Below are positions 41,726-50,947 of a stretch of DNA of 64,000 nt, in pieces. A program made the position numbers and the translations under genes. How positions within the stretch are numbered: the stretch's first letter is position 1; each line of letters begins with the position of its first letter. Under the pieces are notes generated by a model that did no database searches, had not been told where the DNA came from, and saw only the letters and a list, made by a program, of their open reading frames with translations. Source of the stretch: Desulfosporosinus sp. (GTDB lineage Bacteria; Bacillota; Desulfitobacteriia; Desulfitobacteriales; Desulfitobacteriaceae); the NCBI GenBank assembly GCA_003513495.1, contig DOPM01000038.1, positions 146,328 through 210,327 on the forward strand, given 5' to 3'.

Positions 41726-43390
41726 CTATTCAACCTCTTGAATTATTGGCAGAATCACAGGTCTGCGACGTGTTTTTTCGTAAAAGTGTTTACTTAAAAC
41801 ATCACGAATCTGGTTTTTTAAGACAGCCCATTCCGTAATCCGATTTTCTCGGCATCGTGCCATAGTCTGCCGAATTTTTTGTTTAGCTTCATCTAACATT
41901 GACTCCGATTCACGAACATATACAAAGCCCCGTGTTACAACATCCGGTCCTGCAACTATTCCACCACTTGAGCGGCTTATAGTCATTACGACGATTAGAA
42001 TGCCATCTTGGGAGAGTTGTTTACGATCTCGTAAAACAATATTCCCGACATCACCAATCCCTAAGCCATCAATCAAGACCTTACCTGCCATAACCTTGTT
42101 GCCTAAAGCTGCACCATGACGAGTAAACTCAACGACTCCGCCATTTTCAGTAATAAAAATATTTTCTCTTGGGATTCCAAGCTGCTCAGCTAATTGAGCA
42201 TGTTTGATCAACATGCGATACTCCCCATGGACTGGCATAAAATATTGCGGTCGGACCATACTTAACATTAACTTTTGCTCTTCTTGGCTCGCGTGGCCCG
42301 ATACGTGCATTCCCTCTGCCGATTCATAGATTACATTTGCTCCGAGCTTAAATAATTGATCCACGGTTTTTGCCACAGATTTTTCATTGCCTGGAATTGG
42401 GCTGGCGGAAATAATGACCGTATCCCCTGGTTGAATCGCTACATGTCGATGGTCATGGTTGGCCATTCGGGTCAAGGCGGACATCGGTTCACCTTGGCTT
42501 CCTGTTGTTAAAATACAAGCTTGATTTCCAGGCAAACCAATGATTTCATCTATATCCATCAGGGTTCCCTCTGGAATATCTAGATATCCAAGTTCCTCGG
42601 CAATTCCTACGATGTTCACCATACTTCGTCCCACAACCGCTACCTTGCGGTTGGTATTAACGGCAGCAGTGATAGCCTGTTGGAGGCGATATACGTTAGA
42701 TGCAAAGCTGGCGAGAATAACACGATCCTTAGCATTACGAAATGCTTCATCAATCATCTCCCCAACATGGCTTTCTGACGGTGTAAATCCAGCTCTTTCC
42801 ACATTCGTGCTATCAGATAGTAAACACAAAACTCCTTTGTCCCCAAGTTCAGAGAACTTGTGAATGTCGAGGATTTCTCCAGAAACAGGCGTATGATCCA
42901 ATTTAAAGTCCCCTGTCACAACAACCGTACCTAGCGGAGAATGGATAGCTATCGATACTGAGTCCGGTATACTGTGGTTGACACGAATAAATTCAATGCG
43001 AAAAACTCCAAGCTTAATCACATCGCGAGGTTGTACTACCGTTGATTGAATGTTATTTAAGTTATTCTCTTTCATCTTGGATTGTATGATTCCCAAGGTT
43101 AAACGAGTTCCGAAAACGGGCACATTCAAATCTCTCAACAAATATGGCAAGGCACCGATATGATCTTCGTGTCCGTGGGTGAGTAAAATGCCTAATAGCA
43201 TCTCTTTGTGCTCAATCAAGTATGTGTAGTCAGGTATGACAATATCGATTCCGAGCATATCATCATCCGGAAACGCTAGTCCTGCATCAACTAGTACCAT
43301 TTGATTATCATAGCGAATCACTGTCATGTTTTTTCCAATTTCACCAAGTCCACCCAGGGGAATAATTTGTAATTTATGTTCTTTTGGCAA
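41726..43390 (-). CDS. rnj: Ribonuclease J
   Basis: 554 residues. Metallo-beta-lactamase/beta-CASP domains at about 1-440 with the metal motif LLTHGHEDHIGALPY near 75, the DSTN motif near 195, GEPMSALTRMA and VSGHASQEE; C-terminal domain 460-554. A 5'-3' exo/endoribonuclease of mRNA decay and rRNA processing in the cytoplasm. It lies next to dapA, as rnjB does in B. subtilis; whether it is J1 or J2 cannot be decided here. It appears separately transcribed; a small hairpin lies in its leader at 43430-43442. Confidence 0.94.
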   Translation of the reverse strand: MPKEHKLQIIPLGGLGEIGKNMTVIRYDNQMVLVDAGLAFPDDDMLGIDIVIPDYTYLIEHKEMLLGILLTHGHEDHIGALPYLLRDLNVPVFGTRLTLGIIQSKMKENNLNNIQSTVVQPRDVIKLGVFRIEFIRVNHSIPDSVSIAIHSPLGTVVVTGDFKLDHTPVSGEILDIHKFSELGDKGVLCLLSDSTNVERAGFTPSESHVGEMIDEAFRNAKDRVILASFASNVYRLQQAITAAVNTNRKVAVVGRSMVNIVGIAEELGYLDIPEGTLMDIDEIIGLPGNQACILTTGSQGEPMSALTRMANHDHRHVAIQPGDTVIISASPIPGNEKSVAKTVDQLFKLGANVIYESAEGMHVSGHASQEEQKLMLSMVRPQYFMPVHGEYRMLIKHAQLAEQLGIPRENIFITENGGVVEFTRHGAALGNKVMAGKVLIDGLGIGDVGNIVLRDRKQLSQDGILIVVMTISRSSGGIVAGPDVVTRGFVYVRESESMLDEAKQKIRQTMARCRENRITEWAVLKNQIRDVLSKHFYEKTRRRPVILPIIQEVE

Positions 43391-43719
43391 TCAAATCCAC
43401 CTCCAATTTATATATATCTCTTGTGCCTAAAAAGCTACGGGATCCCCGTGGTTTCTTCGAAGCCCAAAATAAAGCAACAAAAAGACGCGAAATAACATAA
43501 CGAACACACGACGCCCAGTATTCGCCAGTACTTCGATAATCATCTATGAAACTAGCCGCACAATCAAGATACTACATTATAGCGCGAAAAACGAAGGCAT
43601 GCAAGTTAGTTCATGTTCTCTCAAAGCACCTAAAATACGCTATTCTGACAGGGAATATGTATTAAAAACCATAATTCGGGAACTATAGCCTTGATGTCGT
43701 TTAGAAAGGTGGAATAGTA
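43391..43719. other. Intergenic region between rnj and the DUF1540 gene
   Basis: Divergent promoter region. Only a short ACGGG/CCCGT hairpin at 43430-43442, followed on the minus strand by AGCTTTTT in the rnj leader, stands out. I see no gene or RNA here. Confidence 0.4.
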
Positions 43720-43857
43720 ATGACCAATGTTGTTTGTTCTGCAACCCAATGTAATCATAATGAGGATGGACACTGTCAGCTTGAAACATTAAGTGTTACA
43801 TCCAGTCTAATGGATCGTGAGGCTGAGTGTGCTTTTTACGAACCCGGAGATAAATAA
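43720..43857 (+). CDS. Small cysteine-rich DUF1540-like protein, 45 aa
   Basis: The protein begins MTNVVCSATQCNHNEDGHC and has four cysteines (residues 6, 11, 19 and 37). The spacing C-x4-C-x7-C-x17-C matches the DUF1540 domain, a probable metal- or disulfide-held fold common in clostridial and Bacillus spore formers. AAGGTGG is placed 8 nt before the ATG, and a terminator follows, so it is a real small gene. Function unknown. Confidence 0.8.
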   Translation: MTNVVCSATQCNHNEDGHCQLETLSVTSSLMDREAECAFYEPGDK

Positions 43858-43897
43858 TCCGTTGCCATCTTAATTATTAGCTTATGAATTACTCATT

Positions 43898-43925
43898 AAG
43901 TCATCACCTCTTTTGGTGATGGCTT
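43898..43925 (+). terminator. Terminator of the DUF1540 gene
   Basis: AAGTCATCACC / GGTGATGGCTT stem followed by ATTATTATTTT. Confidence 0.75.
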
Positions 43926-44029
43926 ATTATTATTTTGGTAGCAGGAATTTAGAAACAGTTAGAGAATACTATCTTAATATATAAAATATTCAATCATCTA
44001 TTAGTTATGTAGTGAAGGGAGCTAAAAGA

Positions 44030-44548
44030 ATGTTAAATTCTAAGGAGGATCTTACCAGAGACCAAGCTTTAGCTTTATTAGAGGACTTTGCCGTGCGTTG
44101 GTTAGCACACGATGGGCTTTGGTTCCAAGCCATTGAGAAGGCGCGGGGGCTCGACGAAGCGGTCGAGCATGATATTGAGGCTTGGCGAAATTTCACTGTC
44201 TTAGAGGCTAAACGCATCTTGAAGTTTTTGAGTTTACCTAAGGATGGTGGGCTTGACGCCTTAGAAAGAGCACTTAAATTTAGACTTTATGCCTTTATTA
44301 ATGTGCAAGAGTGCTTAAGGCCTGATGATCACACTCTAATTTTCCACATGAAAGATTGCCGAGTCCAATCTGCTCGAAAGCGAAAGAATATGCCTGACCA
44401 TCCTTGTAAGCCTGTGGGTGAAGTCGAGTACTCTTTATTTGCTTCTACCATCGACTCAAGAATTAAGACAACCTGCATTGCTTGTCCCCCCGACCCCCAT
44501 CCAGAAGAATTCTATTGTGGCTGGAAGTTTACCCTGAACGAAGAATAA
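44030..44548 (+). CDS. DUF6125-like cytoplasmic protein, 172 aa
   Basis: Resembles the DUF6125 group: RWLAHDGLWFQAIEKARG near 25 and WRNFTVLEAKRIL near 55, then cysteines in a spaced array (MKDCRVQSARK, HPCKPVG, CIACPPDPHP, YCGW) that may bind a metal cluster. No enzyme activity is established that I know of. ATG at 44030 has GGGAG 8 nt upstream; the GTG at 44012 lacks one. Single gene with a terminator after it. Confidence 0.72.
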   Translation: MLNSKEDLTRDQALALLEDFAVRWLAHDGLWFQAIEKARGLDEAVEHDIEAWRNFTVLEAKRILKFLSLPKDGGLDALERALKFRLYAFINVQECLRPDDHTLIFHMKDCRVQSARKRKNMPDHPCKPVGEVEYSLFASTIDSRIKTTCIACPPDPHPEEFYCGWKFTLNEE

Positions 44549-44583
44549 GGGGCTGTCCTAAAATTGTATAACAACCCAAACAA

Positions 44584-44620
44584 GCGTTCTCACTCCACTT
44601 TAACAGTGAAAGGAGAACGC
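44584..44620 (+). terminator. Terminator of the DUF6125-like gene
   Basis: GCGTTCTC / GAGAACGC arms with an inner TCACTG-like pairing, followed by CTTTT. It may also end the convergent dapA transcript. Confidence 0.7.
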
Positions 44621-44721
44621 CTTTTGATTGTGTAACACTTTGTATTTTGGAGACTGAGTTTTTACACAGTCCTGCTATTTTGACCGTAGGCCTTGCCGAC
44701 GGTCTTTTGCTAACCCGTCTA

Positions 44722-45675
44722 TTATACGATTGGGTAGCTTGATTTCTCAGAAGCAACTTTCAATTCTGACAAACGCCCTTGAGTTGTATTAGTGGCCTTC
44801 GAAGGTTTAATACTTTTCATAAGATCTTTCAAAAACTCGATTTCTTCGGCTGTTGCCTCAGCTAAGGGAAGACGAACTCCGCCAGCTTTGATGCCAATCA
44901 TATTCATAAGTGCTTTAATAGGAACTGGATTTGATGTGACAAATATGCCTTTGAAGATCGGATAGAGTTCTAAATGCCACTTTGTTGCAAGGGCTGTATC
45001 CCCATCAAACCATGCGTCCACCATTGCCTTCATCTCGTTTCCGATGATATGGGCGGCAACACTTACAATACCACTACACCCTAAAGCCAGCATTGGTAAG
45101 GTCATGGAATCATCTCCGCTGTAAACTTCAAACCCAGCGGGTAATAACCTCTTAAGCTCACTAACTTGATCAAGGGAACCTGCTGCTTCTTTTAAAGAAA
45201 CTATGTTTGGAATTTCAGATAATCGCTTGACCGTATCGGGCAATAAATTAGCGGATGTTCTACCGGGAACATTGTAAAGCATTAATGGTAAGGGTGTCGC
45301 CTCAGCGATGGCCTTGAAGTGTTGAAACATACCCTCTTGAGAAGGTTTATTATAATAGGGTACAACGGCCATCACTCCATCAACACCAGTTGTAGATGCC
45401 TGGCGAGCAAGCGAAATACTCGAATTAGTCGAATTTGACCCGATTCCTGCAATCACGGTTGCCTTTGATCCTAAGGACTCTTTCACTACCTTAAAAAGTT
45501 TAAGTTTCTCCTGATCTGTTACTGTGGGAGATTCTCCTGTCGTACCACAGACTACAACCCCATCGGACCCGTGGTCAACTAAATAATGAGCTAGGCGTAC
45601 GGCTTCTTGATAATTTACCTCTAACTCTTCGTTCATGGGAGTTACCATGGCGGTCAAGATTCTTCCAAAAGACAT
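44722..45675 (-). CDS. dapA: 4-hydroxy-tetrahydrodipicolinate synthase
   Basis: 317 residues, TIM barrel: TAMVTPMNEE at the start, GTTGESPT, the active-site Tyr in YNVPGRTSANL, and the Schiff-base Lys in SLKEAAG near residue 165. Condenses pyruvate with aspartate semialdehyde, the branch into lysine, diaminopimelate and spore dipicolinate. ATG at 45675 has AAAGGA 8 nt upstream; the longer frame to 45762 is unlikely. The C-terminus is about 20 residues longer than many DapA proteins. Last of the asd-lysC-dapA run. Confidence 0.95.
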   Translation of the reverse strand: MSFGRILTAMVTPMNEELEVNYQEAVRLAHYLVDHGSDGVVVCGTTGESPTVTDQEKLKLFKVVKESLGSKATVIAGIGSNSTNSSISLARQASTTGVDGVMAVVPYYNKPSQEGMFQHFKAIAEATPLPLMLYNVPGRTSANLLPDTVKRLSEIPNIVSLKEAAGSLDQVSELKRLLPAGFEVYSGDDSMTLPMLALGCSGIVSVAAHIIGNEMKAMVDAWFDGDTALATKWHLELYPIFKGIFVTSNPVPIKALMNMIGIKAGGVRLPLAEATAEEIEFLKDLMKSIKPSKATNTTQGRLSELKVASEKSSYPIV

Positions 45676-45714
45676 CTTTCTCATCCTTTCTGGAGGCTTC
45701 TCCGCTGAGTTAAA

Positions 45715-45767
45715 ACGTGGGTCGACAATGTCTGCAAGAAGGACTAATACGTGGGGCGACAATGTCT
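45715..45767. repeat. Direct repeat in the lysC-dapA gap
   Basis: ACGTGGGTCGACAATGTCT at 45715-45733 recurs with one change at 45749-45767, a period of 34 bp. Both copies lie in the dapA leader on the minus strand. Confidence 0.6.
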
Positions 45768-45821
45768 TCCTGTGTGGTGGGCGCCAGACAAGATTTCTTT
45801 ACTGGGTTCCCAATTAGCATA

Positions 45822-47048
45822 CTATATGTCTAACTTGAACTTTTTGTGCAAGGCTTGTACTGCTGTCGCCATATCTTCCTGATGAACCAATACCCAAATC
45901 GTCGTATGGGAATCAGCCGATTGAAGGATAGTCACTCCAGCATCCGAAAGTGCCTCAACCATATCCGCCATAACACCTGGTACACCTGCAATTCCAGCCC
46001 CTACTATGGACACTTTTGCACAGCTAGGCACAACGTCAGGCTCAAAATCCATATTTTGTAATATCTTGACAGCCTTTGCTGCGACTTCATCAGAAACGGT
46101 ATAAAGCACGGATTCCGGTTGCACACTGATAAAATCGACACTTATATCAGCTAAGGCCATTGCTTTAAAAATTCGTTTATCCGTAAGCTTTTTATTCGAC
46201 ATATCCACAGTTAGTATTCTTAGTTGCGTGACATTGGGTGTATGTGCAATCCCAGCGATTATTCGATCATTAGTAATATCCGTTCCTACTTCTCGATCTG
46301 GGTGCATGTTAGTAACCAATGTACCAGGGGCTTCCGAAAATGTCGATTTTATTCTCAGCGGGATATTTCGTTGCATTGCGATTTCCACTGCCCGGGGATG
46401 AATGACTTTAGCTCCTTGATAAGCCAATTGACATATTTCGTTGTAAGTGACGGTATCTAAGATACGTGCATTCTCTACGATCCTAGGATCCGCTGTCATA
46501 ATTCCTTCGACATCAGTGTAGATATCGATTGATTCTGCATCAAGGGCAACCCCAAGTGCTGAAGCGGTAGTATCGCTTCCTCCGCGCCCAAGGGTTGTGA
46601 TTTGACCGCCTTCCGTGACTCCTTGAAACCCTGTCACGACAACCACATTACCTTCTGCCAATTGCTCAAGTATCCGACCCGGCTCAACTCGTATTATCCG
46701 GGCATCCCCAAAGTCATTATTAGTAATTATCCCTGCTTGCCCTCCTGTTAAGAGAACCGCCTCAAAACCCAGACTGTTTAATGTGCTTACTAAGACAGTT
46801 CCTGAGATTACTTCACCGCAACTCATTAGAAGATCTAACTCACGTTTAGGTAAGTCAGGGTGTATTGCTTTGACCATACTCAAAAACGTATCTGTTGCGT
46901 AGGGGTCACCAGAACGTCCAATTGCCGATACCACAATAACTGGAGAATATCCTTCCTGAACAGCTTCCGAAACTTTGGAAACCACCTGAGCTCTCCGCTC
47001 TTCTGTAGCAAGGGAGGTACCACCAAACTTCTGTACTAAGATTCGCAA
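45822..47048 (-). CDS. lysC: Aspartate kinase
   Basis: 408 residues: amino-acid kinase domain 1-245 (VQKFGGTSLA, then TTLGRGGSDTTASALG) and two ACT domains from about 262 to the end that sense lysine or threonine. Phosphorylates aspartate for the lysine, threonine and methionine pathway. TTG start with GGGGGG(TT)GGGAG upstream. Equivalent in position to dapG of B. subtilis. It follows asd across a family B repeat. Confidence 0.94.
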   Translation of the reverse strand: MRILVQKFGGTSLATEERRAQVVSKVSEAVQEGYSPVIVVSAIGRSGDPYATDTFLSMVKAIHPDLPKRELDLLMSCGEVISGTVLVSTLNSLGFEAVLLTGGQAGIITNNDFGDARIIRVEPGRILEQLAEGNVVVVTGFQGVTEGGQITTLGRGGSDTTASALGVALDAESIDIYTDVEGIMTADPRIVENARILDTVTYNEICQLAYQGAKVIHPRAVEIAMQRNIPLRIKSTFSEAPGTLVTNMHPDREVGTDITNDRIIAGIAHTPNVTQLRILTVDMSNKKLTDKRIFKAMALADISVDFISVQPESVLYTVSDEVAAKAVKILQNMDFEPDVVPSCAKVSIVGAGIAGVPGVMADMVEALSDAGVTILQSADSHTTIWVLVHQEDMATAVQALHKKFKLDI

Positions 47049-47062
47049 CTCCCAACCCCCCT

Positions 47063-47348
47063 TTTCGTGGTTCGAGGTTCGATATTCGTGGTTCGAACCC
47101 CAACCGCTAACTTTCTTTTATCTAAGTTTTCCAGTCTTTGATCATCAATCATCGTATAATACCCTAAAACTGGGCATTAACTACCAAGCAATTCGAACTC
47201 AATCTTTGACCCTCGTACTTCGGACCACAGCAACTTATGTCAGATTTGTATCAAGGGCTACAAATACGCACCTCGCTTAAAACCTTATCTTGATTCTCAG
47301 CCAAGCACTCTAAATCTCGAACCACGAACCACCAACCACGAATATCGA
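47063..47348. repeat. Family B inverted-repeat element between asd and lysC
   Basis: Arms at 47063-47099 (TTCGTGGTTCGAGGTTCG then ATATTCGTGGTTCGAAC) and 47315-47348 (TCGAACCACGAACCACC then AACCACGAATATCGA) are in opposite orientation, about 215 bp apart. The right arm touches the asd stop codon; the left arm ends 15 nt before the lysC start. Confidence 0.8.
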
Positions 47349-48338
47349 TTACAGTAGCAGCTCTGCAATCTGTACGGCGTTTGTTGCTGCGCCTTTACGA
47401 ATTTGATCCCCTACTACCCACATATTGAATCCCTGAGGAATAGAGAAATCTTTACGCAAGCGTCCTACATAGACTTCATCTTTATCTGAACTAAACCAGG
47501 GCATCGGATATTGATCCTTACTAGGATCATCGATCACTATAACACCGGGAGCTTTACTTAATGCCTCACGTACTTCTGAAACACTGACTAACCTATCTGT
47601 CTCCACATTAATGGATTCCGAATGACTGCGGAACACTGGAACACGAACTGTTGTGGCAGTGATTGCCATATTGGGTACATGGAAAATCTTTTGAGTTTCT
47701 TTAACCATTTTCCACTCTTCTTTGGTATAGTCGCCCTCTTGAAATACATCAATACGCGGAACGAGATTGAAGGCAATTTGATGGGGAAAAACCCCCGGTA
47801 TAAGCTCCCCTCCCTGAGACCAAGCTTTTACCTGTTCACCTAATTCTTCGATTCCTTCCCTTCCAGCTCCAGAAACTGCTTGATACGTGGAAACCACCAC
47901 ACGACGGATTCCAGCTAAATCATAAAGTGGTTTGAGGGCGACGACCATAATAATGGTGGAACAATTAGGGTTAGCAATAATCCCCTTATGCCATTTTACA
48001 TCTTCTGGATTAACCTCGGGTACTACAAGCGGCACTTCCGGGTCAAGTCGAAAAGCGCTGCTGTTATCGATTACAACTGCTCCACTATCTACAGCGGAAC
48101 GGGCATATTCTGTACTCGCTGATCCACCTGCAAAGAGAGCAATGTCTATTCCTTTAAAACTCTCGTGAGTCGTCTCCTGGACCTCTAATTCCTGACCTTG
48201 CCAGGTAATGCGTTTCCCTGCAGAACGTTTGGATGCTAATAACCTCAGTTCATTGACCGGAAACTTACGCTCGGCGAGAATTTTTAGAAACTCTTGTCCT
48301 ACTGCACCTGTGGCTCCAACAATTGCTACATTAGACAT
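47349..48338 (-). CDS. asd: Aspartate-semialdehyde dehydrogenase
   Basis: 329 residues. N-terminal Rossmann nucleotide site AIVGATGAVGQEFL; catalytic Cys in NPNCSTIIMV near residue 128; AVSGAGREGIEEL; C-terminal HSESINVET. Reduces aspartyl phosphate to aspartate semialdehyde, substrate of DapA. GGAGG before the ATG. Order dpaA-dpaB-asd-lysC-dapA is as in Bacillus. Confidence 0.96.
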   Translation of the reverse strand: MSNVAIVGATGAVGQEFLKILAERKFPVNELRLLASKRSAGKRITWQGQELEVQETTHESFKGIDIALFAGGSASTEYARSAVDSGAVVIDNSSAFRLDPEVPLVVPEVNPEDVKWHKGIIANPNCSTIIMVVALKPLYDLAGIRRVVVSTYQAVSGAGREGIEELGEQVKAWSQGGELIPGVFPHQIAFNLVPRIDVFQEGDYTKEEWKMVKETQKIFHVPNMAITATTVRVPVFRSHSESINVETDRLVSVSEVREALSKAPGVIVIDDPSKDQYPMPWFSSDKDEVYVGRLRKDFSIPQGFNMWVVGDQIRKGAATNAVQIAELLL

Positions 48339-48431
48339 TACTTATGTTCCTCCTTACATTTATCTAGGATCGAGACTAGGTAGGGGGTGCCCTACTGAAT
48401 CAGCAAGGCACCTTGTGTTCTCAAAAGATGA

Positions 48432-49025
48432 TCATTTTGCCGAATAATCCACTAGTACCGGTTGAATTTGTTTTCCAGCATAAGCCATGAGGATTGTATC
48501 TGGAATTTTATCCATATGCGCGACTAAAGAATTCGCTTTATCTACTGGATTATCTTGCCCAAAGGGTACTAAGAAAATATTTTTTGTAATGAGTAAGGTT
48601 CCAATATTACGAGCATTTAATCCTAGTCCGTCATTACTAGAGATAGCTAATACCAAAGGCCTCTGATTTCGAAGATGGGATTTTGCTGCCATCAGCACCG
48701 GGGTATCAATAATGCCGTTGGCAAGTTTTGCTAATGTGTTTCCGGTACAGGGAGCAATTACTACACAATCAAACATCTTCTTGGGTCCAACGGGCTCAGC
48801 TTGGGGAATCGATTGAATGATTTCCTTATGAGTGATGTCCCGAAATTGATGTTTCCAATCCTCAGCCTTGCCAAATCGCGTATCCATACTTTCAACAGAA
48901 TAAGAGATAATTGGTGTTAACTCAGCACCTTCATCAACCAGGCGTTTCATAACTTGGGTAACCTCATGTATTGTACAGTGTGATCCTGTAATAGCAAACC
49001 CAATTTTTAACCCAGCAAACTTCAT
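48432..49025 (-). CDS. dpaB: Dipicolinate synthase subunit B
   Basis: 197 residues, flavoprotein-like fold (Flavoprotein family): IGFAITGSHCTIHEV at the start, VIAPCTGNTLAKLANGI, AISSNDGLGLNA. With subunit A it makes dipicolinic acid from dihydrodipicolinate in the mother cell for the spore core. GGAGG 9 nt before ATG; 4 nt after dpaA. In B. subtilis the operon is under sporulation sigma-K; no such promoter was checked here. Confidence 0.94.
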   Translation of the reverse strand: MKFAGLKIGFAITGSHCTIHEVTQVMKRLVDEGAELTPIISYSVESMDTRFGKAEDWKHQFRDITHKEIIQSIPQAEPVGPKKMFDCVVIAPCTGNTLAKLANGIIDTPVLMAAKSHLRNQRPLVLAISSNDGLGLNARNIGTLLITKNIFLVPFGQDNPVDKANSLVAHMDKIPDTILMAYAGKQIQPVLVDYSAK

Positions 49026-49029
49026 CCCT

Positions 49030-49947
49030 TTACACCTCCACTTTACAAGTAGTGTTCACTGTGGTCAAGTGACGAAGAATAAGTTGCGGGTAAATATGAG
49101 CAAGAATTCGTCCGGCTGTCTTAGGAGCTACAGTGCCTGGCAAGCCAGGAGCTAAGAGCGCTTTTATGCCTAGATTCTGAGCATACTCAAAATCTGTGCC
49201 TCCAGGTCTGGACGCCAAATCAACAATGACCGCATCTGGCGTGACCTTTTCTAACATCAGTCGATCCAAGACCTGATGGGGTACAGTGTTAAAGATGATT
49301 TCAGCGTGACCAATCTCATCTTTAAGATTTGCAAAATCGACGGCATGTAGTCCCATCTCGACTGCACGTGCTAAATCGGAAGGCTTACGAGCAACACCAG
49401 TTACCCGGGCTCCAATTCCTTTTAACATGTGAGCTAGAGTCCAACCACAGCGACCTAAGCCAAGCACAAAACTATTGCTGCCATGAATTGTGATCGTTGT
49501 GGCTTCCATTGCCATTTGAATAGCTCCTTCTGCCGAAGGAATCGAATTAAGGATTACGAGCTCATCCAACCTAGAGGTTTCGACCAATTTGATACCTAAA
49601 TTGTTGGCTTCTGACTTTAAATCTGGTCGCGCAAAGCCGATGACCAGTGGTACCTGTGCTGGAATGGCTTCAAGTACTTTCTTGTTTAAGACAATGGGTG
49701 AATCTGAGTATTTTGCTTTGACTACTCCACATTCATCTGTGCCGAACAACGGAAAAAGCAAGACATCCACTTGACCAACAGCCTCTTCCAGAGATGGCGC
49801 AAGCGTCATTCCCGAAATGGGAGAAGCCTTTTCGAATCCGACCCCGACTATGTAGGCTCCCTGTTGTTGAAGTTCGGAAATTAAATAGAGTTCCCGATCA
49901 TCTCCCCCGATAACAGCACAACGAATTCCTTTCAAACCCGCACTCAT
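49030..49947 (-). CDS. dpaA: Dipicolinate synthase subunit A
   Basis: 305 residues. N-terminal CAVIGGDDRELYLISELQQQGA is the SpoVFA signature; a Rossmann domain begins near 160 (NSFVLGLGRCGWTLAHML) and binds NAD(P). Provides the oxidation step to dipicolinate together with subunit B. Same strand as dapB, 85 nt after it, so supply of dihydrodipicolinate and its use are linked. Confidence 0.95.
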   Translation of the reverse strand: MSAGLKGIRCAVIGGDDRELYLISELQQQGAYIVGVGFEKASPISGMTLAPSLEEAVGQVDVLLFPLFGTDECGVVKAKYSDSPIVLNKKVLEAIPAQVPLVIGFARPDLKSEANNLGIKLVETSRLDELVILNSIPSAEGAIQMAMEATTITIHGSNSFVLGLGRCGWTLAHMLKGIGARVTGVARKPSDLARAVEMGLHAVDFANLKDEIGHAEIIFNTVPHQVLDRLMLEKVTPDAVIVDLASRPGGTDFEYAQNLGIKALLAPGLPGTVAPKTAGRILAHIYPQLILRHLTTVNTTCKVEV

Positions 49948-50032
49948 TTTTTATGCCCCCTTTGAGACAGTGTCCAATTGACTACTATTCATTATATGAG
50001 GGTATGCAGGCTGCGGTTACGCTGAAAGTCAT

Positions 50033-50836
50033 CTAATAGAGGAAATTATCCAGTCCTATTACGAGGTCGGTCAGTTCTGCAGATTTGCGTATACTCAGAA
50101 TAACTCCAGGCATATAGGTCTCTCTGGAGAATGCATCATGCCTAATTGTCAGGGCCTGCCCCAGTCCACCGAATAAAACTTCTTGGTGGGCGATCAAACC
50201 AGGTAAACGCACGGAATGAATATGAATCCCTCCAAGGTCAGCACCACGGGCGCCTGGGATTTTTTCGTATTCATTCGGGTGCCCTTGAACCATGGGGGCA
50301 CGAACCTCTAAGATCCCCTCCGCCGTTTTTAGGGCAGTTCCCGAGGGGGCATCTAATTTTTGATCATGGTGCATTTCGATAATATCAACATTCGGAAAAT
50401 ACTTTGAAGCTTCCCTGGCAAAACGCATCATTAAAATTGCTCCAATAGAAAAATTCGGAGCTAGAAAAGCTCCAACTTTTTCTTTTTCTACAAGAGTACG
50501 AATTTCACTGATCTCAGTTTCATCTAACCCGGTGGTTCCAATGACTGGAACCACTCCAGCCATAATTGCAGTCTTAGAATTTTTAAAAACGGACTGGGGA
50601 TTGGTAAAATCAACTAAAACATCGGCTCTAGAAGAACGCAAAGATTCAAGCTCCAAGGGGCCTGTTATATCGATACCAACTCTGGGGGAACCAACGACAA
50701 ACCCGACATCCATTCCCAAATGCCGTGTATCTGAAGCTCCTACTAAAAGGAGATCATCTTCTTTCAGTATAGAACGAATCACTTCTTGGCCCATCTTCCC
50801 ACTTGCTCCAGCAACAAAAACACGAATTTTCTTCAA
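50033..50836 (-). CDS. dapB: 4-hydroxy-tetrahydrodipicolinate reductase
   Basis: 267 residues, normal length. N-terminal VFVAGASGKMGQEV nucleotide site, MHHDQKLDAPSGTALK catalytic motif near 160, and C-terminal FSRETYMPGVI. Reduces the product of DapA with NAD(P)H. The start is a TTG at 50836 with AGGAGGGG just upstream; the longer frame to 50938 runs through a terminator. Not adjacent to dapB in Bacillus; here it is placed before dpaA. Confidence 0.95.
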   Translation of the reverse strand: MKKIRVFVAGASGKMGQEVIRSILKEDDLLLVGASDTRHLGMDVGFVVGSPRVGIDITGPLELESLRSSRADVLVDFTNPQSVFKNSKTAIMAGVVPVIGTTGLDETEISEIRTLVEKEKVGAFLAPNFSIGAILMMRFAREASKYFPNVDIIEMHHDQKLDAPSGTALKTAEGILEVRAPMVQGHPNEYEKIPGARGADLGGIHIHSVRLPGLIAHQEVLFGGLGQALTIRHDAFSRETYMPGVILSIRKSAELTDLVIGLDNFLY

Positions 50837-50865
50837 CGAAACCCCTCCTGCGATGCTAAGGCAAA

Positions 50866-50894
50866 AACCCCGTTGCTTAACGCAATGCGGGGTT
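50866..50894 (-). terminator. Terminator between ymxH and dapB
   Basis: Minus strand AACCCCG / CGGGGTT stem followed by TTTTTG. It ends the ymxH transcript and lies just before the dapB ribosome site, so dapB either has its own promoter or depends on read-through. Confidence 0.75.
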
Positions 50895-50947
50895 AAAGCT
50901 TTTCCATACATTTTATTGGGTATCACGTCCTCTGTCAAATTGAATTT

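Noticed and set aside
44682..44703. Hairpin GACCGT/ACGGTC after dapA as a terminator
   Set aside because: No T-run on the minus strand; too weak to call.
47049..47348. Lysine riboswitch upstream of lysC
   Set aside because: No lysine riboswitch core could be found; the gap is made of family B repeat arms.
47063..47348. CRISPR array
   Set aside because: Repeat units are inverted, irregular in spacing and few; there are no cas genes.
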